Assembly (NCBI GenBank): GCA_947258795.1
Contig: CAMYJU010000001.1
Span: 248,001-312,000 of the forward strand
From: an uncultured Gammaproteobacteria bacterium
GTDB taxonomy: Bacteria > Pseudomonadota > Gammaproteobacteria > DRJJ01
Reading direction: 5' to 3'
DNA: 64,000 nucleotides
Shown here one piece after another: positions 27,934 through 35,755 of this stretch (positions within the stretch are counted from its first letter, which is position 1; each line of letters opens with the position of its first letter). The notes under the pieces were generated by a model. That model was given only the letters and a program-made list of their open reading frames with translations, searched no databases and was not told the origin of the DNA. Both the position numbers and the translations under genes were made by a program.

Positions 27934-28620
27934 ATGGTCTGGGTCGAGGAAAAAACTGAAAAGGCCTACATCGTCCCCGACGATGTCGTCGATCTGGCAT
28001 ATCGTATCGACAGTCGTTGCGTGCCGCTGGAGCATGCGCATGCACTGTCTAGCGCGATTATGGAGATCCTGCCGTGGATTGCAGATGAGGACAATGCCGG
28101 TATCCACCAGATCCATGGCGCCGAGTCGGGCAATGGCTGGTTACGTCCGGAGGATACCCAGAACGAGGTGCTGTACCTGTCCAGGCGTACGCGTATGACC
28201 ATACGCCTGCCCAAACACCGGATTGATGATGCGCAACAACTCAGCGGAGCAGAGCTGGATCTGGATGGCCATCCAGTCAAGGTCGGCGATGCCACCGTCA
28301 AGAAACTCGTGGCCATATCGACTATATTCTCGCGCTATGTCGTCTGTGATAAGGACCAGTCAGAGGCCGAGTTTGAACAGCAAATGATCGATGCCCTGAT
28401 GAGCACAGCAGGTCTCAGTGTACGCAAGATGCTGTGCGGACGTACTCATACCATCAGCCTGCCTGACCAGGAGCTGTTTACCCGCAGTGTCATGCTGGCC
28501 GACCTGAAGCCGGATGAAGCGGTTCGTCTGCAGCAACAGGGAATAGGGGATTACCAGAAGCTCGGTTGCGGGATCTTTCTGCCGCACAAGGGTATCCCTG
28601 ACCTCTCAGGCGACGATTAA
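27934..28620 (+). CDS. Cas6/Cmx6-like (type I-MYXAN) RAMP-fold protein without CRISPR array
   Basis: A 228-aa protein matching the Cas6/Cmx6 pattern as I know it: VDLAYRIDSRCVPLEHAHAL near the N-terminus with His34 and His36 in the place of the catalytic region, IHQIHGAESGNGWLRPED, LYLSRRTRMTIRLP, a short 'LDLDGHPVKVG' strand, and the C-terminal glycine-rich loop LGCGIFLPHKGI. Cas6 proteins cut CRISPR RNA. No other cas gene and no CRISPR array are present in the 64 kb. The gene starts 1 bp after 27932 and lies next to dsr and a DsrC paralogue, so a non-CRISPR RNA-binding or RNA-cutting role is likelier. Family call is from pattern memory; function is open. Confidence 0.7.
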   Translation: MVWVEEKTEKAYIVPDDVVDLAYRIDSRCVPLEHAHALSSAIMEILPWIADEDNAGIHQIHGAESGNGWLRPEDTQNEVLYLSRRTRMTIRLPKHRIDDAQQLSGAELDLDGHPVKVGDATVKKLVAISTIFSRYVVCDKDQSEAEFEQQMIDALMSTAGLSVRKMLCGRTHTISLPDQELFTRSVMLADLKPDEAVRLQQQGIGDYQKLGCGIFLPHKGIPDLSGDD

Positions 28621-28829
28621 ATCTTCAAAATACACCTCCGTATAACCTGGGTTTAATGTTAAGCCACTGAAACATCAGGAAAAAGCAACAGCATTGGTGA
28701 TTTGTGCAGGAATCGATTAGAATTCCCTGATTTTTTGGAGCGCCGAAAATGCGTTCGGCGAACCGGTTGTAGCAACTTCGAGTCAGACCAGGTCTGAACT
28801 CAGAAAGTGAATTAGTAAAGGAGCGTGTT

Positions 28830-29168
28830 ATGGCTTTAGTAGTAGATGGCAAAGAACTGGAAACAACTGCGAATGGTTTCCTGGAAGATGTCAATGACTG
28901 GAATGAAGAAGTCGCCAAGGTCATTGCCAGTAGTGATGGCATCGAACTGACCGAAAGGCACTGGGATCTGATCAACTTTCTGCGTGATGAATATATTAAC
29001 AATGGCGGTAACCAGCCGAATAATCGTAATATCTTGAAGGCTATGTCCGAGAAATGGGGCATCAAGGCCAGCTCCAAGGAGCTGTATGACCTGTTCCCGG
29101 GCAACCCGAGCAAGCAGGCCGGCCAGATCGGCGGATTGCCGGAAAGCAAGCGCAAGGGCGGTTACTAA
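28830..29168 (+). CDS. rspA: Cysteine-free DsrC/TusE paralogue (RspA type), copy 1
   Basis: A 112-aa DsrC-family protein: VVDGKELETTANGFLEDVND, WNEEVAKVIASSDG, RHWDLINFLRDEYINN and KELYDLFPGNPSKQAGQIGG align with DsrC, but the arm reads QAGQIGGLPESKRKGGY, with neither redox cysteine; the protein has no cysteine. Such proteins cannot carry sulfur and have been proposed to be regulatory (RspA). AAAGGAG precedes the start. It follows the Cas6-like gene by 209 bp and ends at a terminator. Confidence 0.9.
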   Translation: MALVVDGKELETTANGFLEDVNDWNEEVAKVIASSDGIELTERHWDLINFLRDEYINNGGNQPNNRNILKAMSEKWGIKASSKELYDLFPGNPSKQAGQIGGLPESKRKGGY

Positions 29169-29198
29169 GAGCTCTAGCTTAGCAAAAATGCTGAATAG

Positions 29199-29230
29199 AA
29201 CAGGGGGCCTTTGGTCCCCTGTTTTGTTTT
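29199..29230 (+). terminator. Rho-independent terminator after rspA copy 1
   Basis: Stem AACAGGGG / CCCCTGTT followed by TTGTTTT. Ends the TauD-to-RspA operon. Confidence 0.85.
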
Positions 29231-29236
29231 ATATTT

Positions 29237-29263
29237 ATGGATTCCCGCCTCCGCGGGAATGAC
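29237..29263. repeat. ATTCCC-N8-GGGAAT repeat, copy 1
   Basis: A 27-bp sequence identical to 60822-60848. Its core ATTCCC(N8)GGGAAT has the form of the dRS3-type repeats known from Neisseria and widespread in proteobacteria. Confidence 0.8.
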
Positions 29264-29382
29264 GGTTGTGGCGGTTAATTGGGGTATGAATTTTAGATCA
29301 CTTGTTTATTATATGTGATACAGATTGGTAGAACTTAGCGTAGTATTTTCCTGTAGAGTCTTTGGCAAAGTGGAGACGACCC

Positions 29383-29781
29383 ATGACCGACAAATTAAAC
29401 AAAACCGACGAACAATGGCGTCAGGAACTGGATGAGGATACTTACCAGGTCACACGTCAAAAGGGCACCGAGTCACCATTCTCCGGGCGTTACAACAAAC
29501 ACAACGAAGCCGGCACCTATGTCTGCGCCTGTTGCGGACAGCCCCTGTTTGAATCAGACGCCAAGTTCAATTCCGGTTCCGGCTGGCCGAGTTTCTGGCA
29601 ACCGGCCGACAAGGATCGCGTTGCAGAACATATCGATGACTCACATGGCATGAGACGAGTTGAAGTCACCTGCAGTCGCTGCGATGCGCATCTCGGTCAT
29701 GTGTTTGAAGACGGTCCGGAGCCGACCGGTTTGCGTTACTGTATCAATTCAGTGTCGTTGGGGTTTAAAGATATGAAATAA
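29383..29781 (+). CDS. msrB: Peptide-methionine (R)-S-oxide reductase MsrB
   Basis: A 132-aa enzyme repairing methionine-R-sulfoxide in proteins. Visible: zinc-binding CACCG and [12 protein letters not shown], substrate region [11 protein letters not shown], and catalytic Cys in [13 protein letters not shown]. No signal peptide, so cytoplasmic. The frame opens at 29362 (TTG), but ATG at 29383 has GGAG 7 bp upstream and gives the usual start [12 protein letters not shown]. Monocistronic, between a terminator and repeats. Confidence 0.95.
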   Translation: MTDKLNKTDEQWRQELDEDTYQVTRQKGTESPFSGRYNKHNEAGTYVCACCGQPLFESDAKFNSGSGWPSFWQPADKDRVAEHIDDSHGMRRVEVTCSRCDAHLGHVFEDGPEPTGLRYCINSVSLGFKDMK

Positions 29782-29822
29782 GAAACGACGTGTATCGGAC
29801 TTCATATCTACTGGCAGCAAAG

Positions 29823-29852
29823 TAGGGTGTAATAAGCGAAGCGCATTACACC
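29823..29852. repeat. TAGGGTGYAATAAGCGAAGCGCATTRCACC repeat, copy 1
   Basis: A 30-bp dyad-like sequence after msrB that recurs at 38449-38478 with two differences. The rest of 29782-30067 is AT-rich with no gene. Confidence 0.7.
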
Positions 29853-30067
29853 AATAGCATCAGCATGGTGTAATGTAAGTTTTATCCTACAATACCCTTA
29901 CGGGCTACACCAAAGAATCATTTCTATAATTATAGAACATGAGAAAAAAATAGATTAAACTCAGAAATGGTTCCAAAGATATTGGGCCAGTTCTAGACAG
30001 CCCCTGACTACCAGTAATATGACTGGCAGTAGGGTTCATAAGGATATGTTAATTAATACATAAGGAT

Positions 30068-30475
30068 GTGTATATGAATTCGATCGATCAAGAATTTTTC
30101 ATTTTTCCTGAAGAAGTTTACAGAATGGGTAATTCCGGTTCTCATAGACTTACAGTAATCAGGCCCACGGAAATCAATACCAGAGAAGTAAAAGGCGTTA
30201 CTATGGTGAAAGCCAATAACAGAGGTGTTAGTGTCTACACATTAGAGGGTTTAAAGGCAGAACAACTAACAGGTTTTGCATGGAAGTTTAAAAAAAATAC
30301 CCCTGTCGTAAAAGATTTGAAATTAGTAAGCGATGATAAGCCAGGCCATTATGTGTTGGCACCAGCAAGAGAAATGCCTCTCGATACATATAAGGGTTTA
30401 TTGGAAGAGATGGGTGTGAAATGCGATAAATATTTAAAAGTGAAGAAAGACGGTACGATTGTGAAGGTGGCATGA
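30068..30475 (+). CDS. Possible Tse2-like toxin
   Basis: A 135-aa protein, AT-richer than its neighbours. The N-terminal part has EEVYRMGNSGSHRLTVIRPT; the C-terminal part runs GVSVYTLEGL, a Lys-rich NTPVVKDLKLVSDD and HYVLAPAREMPLDTYKGLLE. From memory this order (G-x-S-V-Y/F, then a short PxxLxxxxD, then HY-x-x-x-P-A-x-x-M) resembles the Tse2 ADP-ribosyltransferase-like toxin fold. It overlaps the next small gene by 4 bp (ATGA), the layout of a toxin with its antidote. No signal peptide. The family call is tentative. Confidence 0.5.
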   Translation: MYMNSIDQEFFIFPEEVYRMGNSGSHRLTVIRPTEINTREVKGVTMVKANNRGVSVYTLEGLKAEQLTGFAWKFKKNTPVVKDLKLVSDDKPGHYVLAPAREMPLDTYKGLLEEMGVKCDKYLKVKKDGTIVKVA

Positions 30476-30723
30476 ACATGGCAGAGATAAAGCGAGTAAC
30501 AATTGATCTAAGTGAGGACGAAGTGAGATACATCCTGCATTCACTTAATGAATTCAAGGCCCAGTGTCATCAGCAAATTGATGAAGATGAGGATAGTGAT
30601 CTGGCTCCCATGCTGGCTGATGACATCATGCAGGCACGGCTTGTTCATGAAAAGGTACTGAAACACTCGATACCCGTTTTTGGAGAAGGAATTTCTGACC
30701 CTGTTTCGTATGAAACGCTTTAG
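30472..30723 (+). CDS. Small acidic protein, probable partner/antidote of 30068
   Basis: An 83-aa acidic protein (MNMAEIKRVTIDLSEDEVRY start, EDEDSDLAPMLADD middle). No DNA-binding motif is visible, so it would neutralise its partner by direct binding if this is a toxin pair. Translation is coupled by an ATGA overlap. Not assignable to a family by eye. Confidence 0.6.
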   Translation: MNMAEIKRVTIDLSEDEVRYILHSLNEFKAQCHQQIDEDEDSDLAPMLADDIMQARLVHEKVLKHSIPVFGEGISDPVSYETL

Positions 30724-30754
30724 CTGGTGAGATTTCGTAGGGTGCAATTGCGCC

Positions 30755-31429
30755 CTACACATCCGCCCACATCCTGACCAGGTTGGTATAACTATGGTCA
30801 ATCTGTTTGGTGGTCTCACTGTCGGGATCATTGTCCAGCATGCCTTCACGCGCCAAACCAAGCTCGTACAGGATCTCACGTTTGGCCGGGTCGCGTACCA
30901 TGCTTTGTATCCAGGTCACGGCAACCAGGCGGGTGCCGGACGTCACATCAGCGACCTGGTGTAGACTGGAGGCGGGGTAGACCACGGCGCTGCCGGCTGC
31001 GAGTTTGACGCGCTTTTCACCAAAGCTGGTACGTACGACCAGCTCGCCGCCCTCGTATTGATCCGGCTCGTTCAGGAATACCGTGGTCGCGACATCACAA
31101 CGAAAGCGCTGACCCTCAGCACCCATGACCGGATCATCGATGTGTTCACCATAATGCATGCCCGGTGTGTAGCGCGCCACGATAGGCGTCGATACACGAT
31201 AGGGCAGCGCGGCGAGTTTGAACGCCTCGGTATTGTACAGGTTGGCCATGACCACTGTGGCCAGATCGGTCGCGATCTGCTCTTCAGGGTTGACCTCCAG
31301 GTTGTTCTTGACGCGTGACGCGGCCTTGCCGGCACTGAGTCGGCCATCGACAAACGGCGCGTTTTCCAGTGCCTGATTTAAAATCTCAAGCTGCTGGGCA
31401 TCAATAACGGAATCGATTGTAATAAGCAT
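30755..31429 (-). CDS. PKHD-type Fe(II)/2-oxoglutarate hydroxylase (PiuC/YbiX-like)
   Basis: A 224-aa prolyl-4-hydroxylase-fold oxygenase. HxD in YGEHIDDPVMG, distal His in PASSLHQVADV, and Arg in SGTRLVAVTWIQSMVRD form the metal and 2-oxoglutarate site; GGELVV is typical of the PiuC/YbiX group. These genes often go with TonB-dependent iron transport, but no such gene is nearby. It is the second of three 2-oxoglutarate oxygenases within 7 kb. Confidence 0.92.
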   Translation of the reverse strand: MLITIDSVIDAQQLEILNQALENAPFVDGRLSAGKAASRVKNNLEVNPEEQIATDLATVVMANLYNTEAFKLAALPYRVSTPIVARYTPGMHYGEHIDDPVMGAEGQRFRCDVATTVFLNEPDQYEGGELVVRTSFGEKRVKLAAGSAVVYPASSLHQVADVTSGTRLVAVTWIQSMVRDPAKREILYELGLAREGMLDNDPDSETTKQIDHSYTNLVRMWADV

Positions 31430-31614
31430 GAAGTTATTCTACACCAAACTCATAGTCTGGCTATATCTATGAAACTCTGGTTAATTAAAAAATTCGAGTC
31501 ATTTGCCCAGAACCGTTAGCACAACGGTTGGGGTATCCATAATGAACGCTGAAAGCGTTCTATGGTGCAGAGCGAAGCGCGGCAATCTCACAAATTGAAT
31601 CAATGTGTTATAGA

Positions 31615-31648
31615 TTGCGTCGTCACTTCGTTTCTCGCAATGACGAAT
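31615..31648. repeat. Intergenic repeat remnants (TCGTCACTTCGTTTCTCGCAATGACG type)
   Basis: The 31430-31662 gap has no gene. It holds a copy of the CGCAATGAC family seen at 45613, 50590, 52222, 53090 and 62171, and a stretch (31520-31570, AACGCTGAAAGCGTTCTATGG) related to 38520. Confidence 0.55.
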
Positions 31649-31662
31649 TAATCAGAGGTTCC

Positions 31663-32394
31663 CTAGCTTACCTGGTCGCGTAAAAGCAACGAGACCCCGC
31701 CAATCAATATCATCCACGCCACCACGCGCCGGAACAGGGCCTCGTTCACATGCATGTGCAGGCGATTGGAATACCACAGTACCACGACCAGTACCGGGCC
31801 CGAGATCAACATCGCCCGGACGATATCATCGGTCACGGTGTCATTGGCATAATAGGTTCCGGCCCGGATCAGGTTCAGCGACAGGAAAAAGGCCAGCGCA
31901 TAGTTGCGTATGACCAGCTTGTTATCAAAGCTACCGAGCAGGCGTGTCATTGCGATCGGGCCGCTGATACCAAACATCGCCTGTGATGCACCGGCCAGCG
32001 TATCGAGCGCGCGTTGCACCGACTGACGTATCTGGAAACTGCGCGCTGCGATCACCAGGTAGGCGCCAAACAGGGTGATTGCGACTGCCAGCAGCAGTCG
32101 GAACACCTCGGTCGAGAAATAGTAAAACAGGTATAGTCCGAGCACCGAGCCGATCGTCGCATAGATCAGCATGCCACCCAGAAAACGGATATTGACGGTT
32201 TTCGGGGAGCGGTACAGCCCAATCGTGGCGACCAGTATCTGTGGTAGCACGGAGTAGATCACCAGCACCTTGGTATCGACAAAGCTGCTCATGACCATCA
32301 GCATCAGGATGGTACCGGCCAGGCCAAAGGTAATCTCGAACACATAGGTGACGGCGCACACCAGTGTGAGAGCGATAATAATGCTAAGACTCAT
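31663..32394 (-). CDS. TSUP (TauE/SafE-type) membrane transporter
   Basis: A 243-aa integral membrane protein with seven to eight hydrophobic segments, pattern of the TSUP/TauE/SafE family: FEITFGLAGTILMLMVMSSF at TM1-2 and SGPIAMTRLLGSF in the second half repeat. Family members export sulfite, sulfoacetate or related anions, so a part in removing oxidised sulfur is reasonable but not proven. It follows the 2-oxoglutarate oxygenase gene by 7 bp and is its operon partner. Confidence 0.82.
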   Translation of the reverse strand: MSLSIIIALTLVCAVTYVFEITFGLAGTILMLMVMSSFVDTKVLVIYSVLPQILVATIGLYRSPKTVNIRFLGGMLIYATIGSVLGLYLFYYFSTEVFRLLLAVAITLFGAYLVIAARSFQIRQSVQRALDTLAGASQAMFGISGPIAMTRLLGSFDNKLVIRNYALAFFLSLNLIRAGTYYANDTVTDDIVRAMLISGPVLVVVLWYSNRLHMHVNEALFRRVVAWMILIGGVSLLLRDQVS

Positions 32395-32401
32395 GTTTTA
32401 G

Positions 32402-33007
32402 TCAGGCAAACACGACCCAGGTCGTCGCGATATATTTCACACCTTGTTCGAGCGTGACCCCACGGTGTTCATGCGTCCAGAACGGCGGGAACAGGACCAG
32501 CTTGCCCTGTTCGGGCTTGATCTTGATGTCCTGGAACAGGAATTGGGTTTCACCGCCCGGGCCGGGTACATCATTCAGATACCAGACCGCGACCAGCTGG
32601 CGCTGGCTGAACTCGTGACTGCCGCCGTCGATGTGCCAGTGGTAATGCTCACCCGGCATGGTGCGCTGGATAGCATAACCCATATCCTTGAATGGACCCT
32701 TGAAGTACGGGAACTGCTCACGGAAGGCCTTCATCGCCATGGCCAGCGAGGTAAACAGGTTCTTGTCGACATCCAGCCAATGGTCCTTGCCACTGACTAC
32801 CAGGTCGGTGGATTTCTTGATGCTCTGGTCCTTTTTCTGCATCTGGCCGATCCGACCCTGGTATTGATCGTCCGGGTTGGCCTCGAAGCGTTCGATCATA
32901 TTATCGCAAAGCATAGCGGGCAGGGCATTCTCGACTTCGAAAATAAAGCTGTGTGGTTTGACTTCGCGGATATCGTAATCAGGGATAGCGGCCGTCTTTT
33001 GACTCAT
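32402..33007 (-). CDS. 2-oxoglutarate/Fe(II) oxygenase (prolyl-4-hydroxylase fold)
   Basis: A 201-aa oxygenase with HxD in HYHWHIDGGSHEFSQRQ, GGETQFLFQDIKIKP and distal His in FWTHEHRGVTLEQG. Strand order is that of the P4H/2OG-FeII_Oxy_3 group. No signal peptide. It is followed by the TSUP gene and preceded by 33070-34125 with a 62-bp gap. Substrate unknown. Confidence 0.88.
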   Translation of the reverse strand: MSQKTAAIPDYDIREVKPHSFIFEVENALPAMLCDNMIERFEANPDDQYQGRIGQMQKKDQSIKKSTDLVVSGKDHWLDVDKNLFTSLAMAMKAFREQFPYFKGPFKDMGYAIQRTMPGEHYHWHIDGGSHEFSQRQLVAVWYLNDVPGPGGETQFLFQDIKIKPEQGKLVLFPPFWTHEHRGVTLEQGVKYIATTWVVFA

Positions 33008-33069
33008 CGGGAGGTTCCATTAACTTCAACAAAGCGAACCGACATTATACCGCCTGACAGGCCGGTTTG

Positions 33070-34125
33070 TCAGAGAATGTTATTTTCAAGATAGTTGGCG
33101 ATCTGCTCGCTGGCATCCGGGTTATGCGCTTGATACAGCCCGCAAATATGCCTGCCAGTCCTGGCCCAGTGTTCCCTGCCATGTGCGATCATTTGTTCGA
33201 GGGCCAGCAGCTCGCCGCTATCCGCCCAGTGCTGATAGGCATCCATCAGGCCGGGGAAGATCTCGCGGCGCATGGTGTTGAACTGGCCAAAGTAATAATG
33301 CAATGACGCGTAGCGTTCCTGTTCAATCATCCACGGCAGGGTGCTGAGACAGTCTGCCAGGTGGTCACGCAAGGCGCGCGCCATCAGTTCGGCCCTGGGA
33401 ATGGTCAGTGAGGCCAGCATGTCACGCCAGTTGTCATCCAACAGCAACCCGGCCTCGATCTCGCCGATCTCGTGGCGTAATACCGTTTCCTGCTCCTGCC
33501 CGGTTATCTGTTCCAGTGCCGCATCGGGATCGGCGTCCAGCGTAAAACAGGACATGGCCCTGGACATCGCGCAGTTGGTTTTACGCCAGTTCCATTCCTC
33601 GATCTTCTCCCAGATCATGCGCTTGAGCGATTCGCGCCGGATGAATATGGTCGTGCCGAGGGTCATCGCCGGCAGGGCAGTCAGGTCCCGGGCGCGTTCC
33701 TTGCCGGAAACATACAGGGTGTAGTGCTGATGCAGGCGCACCTCGATCAGCTCGGCCAGAAAGAAATGCGGCCGGCAGTAACGCCCCAGACCACCACTGT
33801 AGATCAGTCCTTCCGGTACCAGCAGTTTGTTGGCCGTATCATTATCGAATGGGTCGATATCCACACCATTGACCGATATCGTATTAAAATCATGCTCGCT
33901 GAGCGAGTCCCACAGCAGTTCGCGTTCACTCAGCCATGCGCCCAGGTGTTTATTCGGGAGTTTGTCGGTGTAGTGATAGCCCTGTTCCCAGCGAAAATAC
34001 TCGCGCATTTTCAGCAGGTAAATGCACATAGTATAATCACCGGCGTGCTGACTATCGGCAATATGGCAATTCATCTGGACGGTCTTGCCCAGTTCATCTG
34101 CAAGTGACTGATTTACAACCATCAT
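33070..34125 (-). CDS. Conserved hypothetical protein
   Basis: A 351-aa soluble protein, not recognised. It begins MMVVNQSLADELGKTVQ; MCIYLLKMREYFRWEQG, then DTANKLLVPEGLIYSGGLGR and HFFLAELIEVRLHQHYTLYV, look like conserved core segments, and the C-terminal half is helical. Several His, Cys and Glu residues but no clear metal motif. Likely the first gene of a minus-strand group with the oxygenase and transporter at 31663-33007. Confidence 0.75.
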   Translation of the reverse strand: MMVVNQSLADELGKTVQMNCHIADSQHAGDYTMCIYLLKMREYFRWEQGYHYTDKLPNKHLGAWLSERELLWDSLSEHDFNTISVNGVDIDPFDNDTANKLLVPEGLIYSGGLGRYCRPHFFLAELIEVRLHQHYTLYVSGKERARDLTALPAMTLGTTIFIRRESLKRMIWEKIEEWNWRKTNCAMSRAMSCFTLDADPDAALEQITGQEQETVLRHEIGEIEAGLLLDDNWRDMLASLTIPRAELMARALRDHLADCLSTLPWMIEQERYASLHYYFGQFNTMRREIFPGLMDAYQHWADSGELLALEQMIAHGREHWARTGRHICGLYQAHNPDASEQIANYLENNIL

Positions 34126-34256
34126 TACAACCTATATCCCAATCCGACTGCCTGCAGGAGAGCAGATATGGGTTAATAGTAAATGAGAAAGACTGGTAAT
34201 GTAAATCATAGTAAAATACTAAGATATGGTCGTCAAAACAAATTGAGAGGTAAAAC

Positions 34257-34829
34257 GTGGCATTACGTATTAAAAGTCGCTGGAGCGAAAAGGCCAAGGC
34301 CAAGCTGTCTGATGACCTGATCAATGAAAACGGGCGTGCACTGGCCTTTATTTTCTGGCGTCTGGCGCTGGACAAGGCCAAAAACCTGCATGGTGAGGAC
34401 TTTGTCTATGATGATGACGAGCAGCGTATCAAGGTCATCGGTGAATACCTTGCCGTGCTGGTCGCGATGGCGGACCGCCTGGCCTATACCCGGCTGGAAG
34501 ACGAAGACCGGCAGCAGTTTATCGCTACGCTGGCTACAGAACTGGCTATCCACATGCAGGACAATGCCACCGACCTGTTTGGCAATGTTGACTTCAAGAC
34601 GCCATTTTTCGCAATGCTGAATGTACGCTCCGCGGAATATGCGACCTATGACTACTCGGTCGACGAGGGGCCAAGTTACAACTTCCTGCAGTATTTCGGC
34701 TCCATGGTGCAAAAGGTGATGAGCAAGGAATATCACGAAAACCGCTGGGTGATCGACCAGATTATGGAGATCGATGGCCCGGAGACCATCGACAAGGCCA
34801 GCAAGGCGATGCAGGAACTGTTTAGCTAA
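34257..34829 (+). CDS. Conserved hypothetical protein
   Basis: A 190-aa soluble, helical protein starting at GTG (34257), with GAGAGG upstream. The opening MALRIKSRWSEKAKAKLSDD and the middle YLAVLVAMADRLAYTRLEDE look like a conserved proteobacterial family whose function I do not know. No membrane segment or cysteine. Monocistronic, followed by a terminator. Confidence 0.78.
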   Translation: MALRIKSRWSEKAKAKLSDDLINENGRALAFIFWRLALDKAKNLHGEDFVYDDDEQRIKVIGEYLAVLVAMADRLAYTRLEDEDRQQFIATLATELAIHMQDNATDLFGNVDFKTPFFAMLNVRSAEYATYDYSVDEGPSYNFLQYFGSMVQKVMSKEYHENRWVIDQIMEIDGPETIDKASKAMQELFS

Positions 34830-34854
34830 GGATCACAGTATCGCTACTTGAATC

Positions 34855-34879
34855 AAGCGGGCCCCGGGGGGCGCTTTTT
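34855..34879 (+). terminator. Rho-independent terminator
   Basis: AAGCG(GGCCCC/GGGG)CGCTT hairpin followed by TTT, after the gene at 34257. Confidence 0.7.
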
Positions 34880-35011
34880 GATGTCAGGACTGCAAAAAAT
34901 CTTGATAATCATGGGTATAGTCTGATGCCTGCTGGATTGCCAAGCACTGGTGCCGGTGATATATTGCCAGATGTTAAACGGAATTTAACGCCAATCAAGG
35001 AGCGATTTGTT

Positions 35012-35755
35012 ATGTCTACTGTATTAAACAAGCCGGTCAGGAAACCAGTCAATCCGCTGGTCAAGCCAAAGAAGAAGTACGTCAAGAAAATCAAATACAT
35101 CAACAATGAAGATGGTAAGGGCTGGTTAAAGGTAAAGCATCACCCGAAATTACCAGGTGCTCCAGACGATGAGTATCCGCCATTGCCGCAATACCTGAAA
35201 GTTGAGACCTACAGGGAAGAAAATGGGCGGGAGTATTTTACGATCCTGGAAGGCCTGCTCAGGGGCAAGAAGGCCAGTGTATCGCTGAGGGCAGGCAAGT
35301 CCCGTCTGCAGACCGCGGTATCCCATAGTCCTGGTGGTAAGATCCGCTTTGACCGAAAGAACAAAAAGCTCTGGTATGGCAGTAACGGGCCAGTCGCGGC
35401 CTTTACCGAGATAAAACCCGGGACCAACGACCCGTTGATACCGCTCGGTACCTGGAATCTGCAAATCCCGTATGAAGTGCATAAAGACGGGGCAGGTTAT
35501 CTGTCCAATTCCAAATATGCCAAGACCTGGTTCCGGATCATCACCCCGACAGGGGATGTAAACGACCGTTATTTACATCCCGGTAAAACTTCCTGGGGCT
35601 GCGCAACTGTCAATGCCGTTGATGACTGGACCGCAATCTATAATTATCTGATCAAGCGCCGCAAGGGTGATTTGATAAGTGTCGGCACGATCGAGGTGTT
35701 CGATGGGCCAACACCGAAGCCGGCAACAAAACCAAAACCGGGGACAACACCATGA
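35012..35755 (+). CDS. L,D-transpeptidase-like (YkuD-fold) protein
   Basis: A 247-aa protein. The C-terminal third has the YkuD-type active site, RYLHPGKTSWGCATVNAVDD, with His and the Cys of the H-x-G-x-x-S-x-G-C signature; IPLGTWNLQIPYEVH and FRIITPTG are consistent strands. The N-terminus is very basic (KPVRKPVNPLVKPKKKYVKK) and shows no signal peptide, and the C-terminal tail is Pro/Lys rich. Without export it may not act on peptidoglycan in the periplasm unless it leaves by another route, so it could be a secreted effector. Start at 35012 follows AAGGAG; the frame opens earlier at 34925. Overlaps the next gene by 4 bp. Confidence 0.7.
   Translation: MSTVLNKPVRKPVNPLVKPKKKYVKKIKYINNEDGKGWLKVKHHPKLPGAPDDEYPPLPQYLKVETYREENGREYFTILEGLLRGKKASVSLRAGKSRLQTAVSHSPGGKIRFDRKNKKLWYGSNGPVAAFTEIKPGTNDPLIPLGTWNLQIPYEVHKDGAGYLSNSKYAKTWFRIITPTGDVNDRYLHPGKTSWGCATVNAVDDWTAIYNYLIKRRKGDLISVGTIEVFDGPTPKPATKPKPGTTP

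Noticed and set aside
27934-28620. A complete CRISPR-Cas system around the Cas6-like gene
   Set aside because: No regularly spaced repeats and no cas1, cas2, cas3 or cas7/cas5-like genes anywhere in the window.
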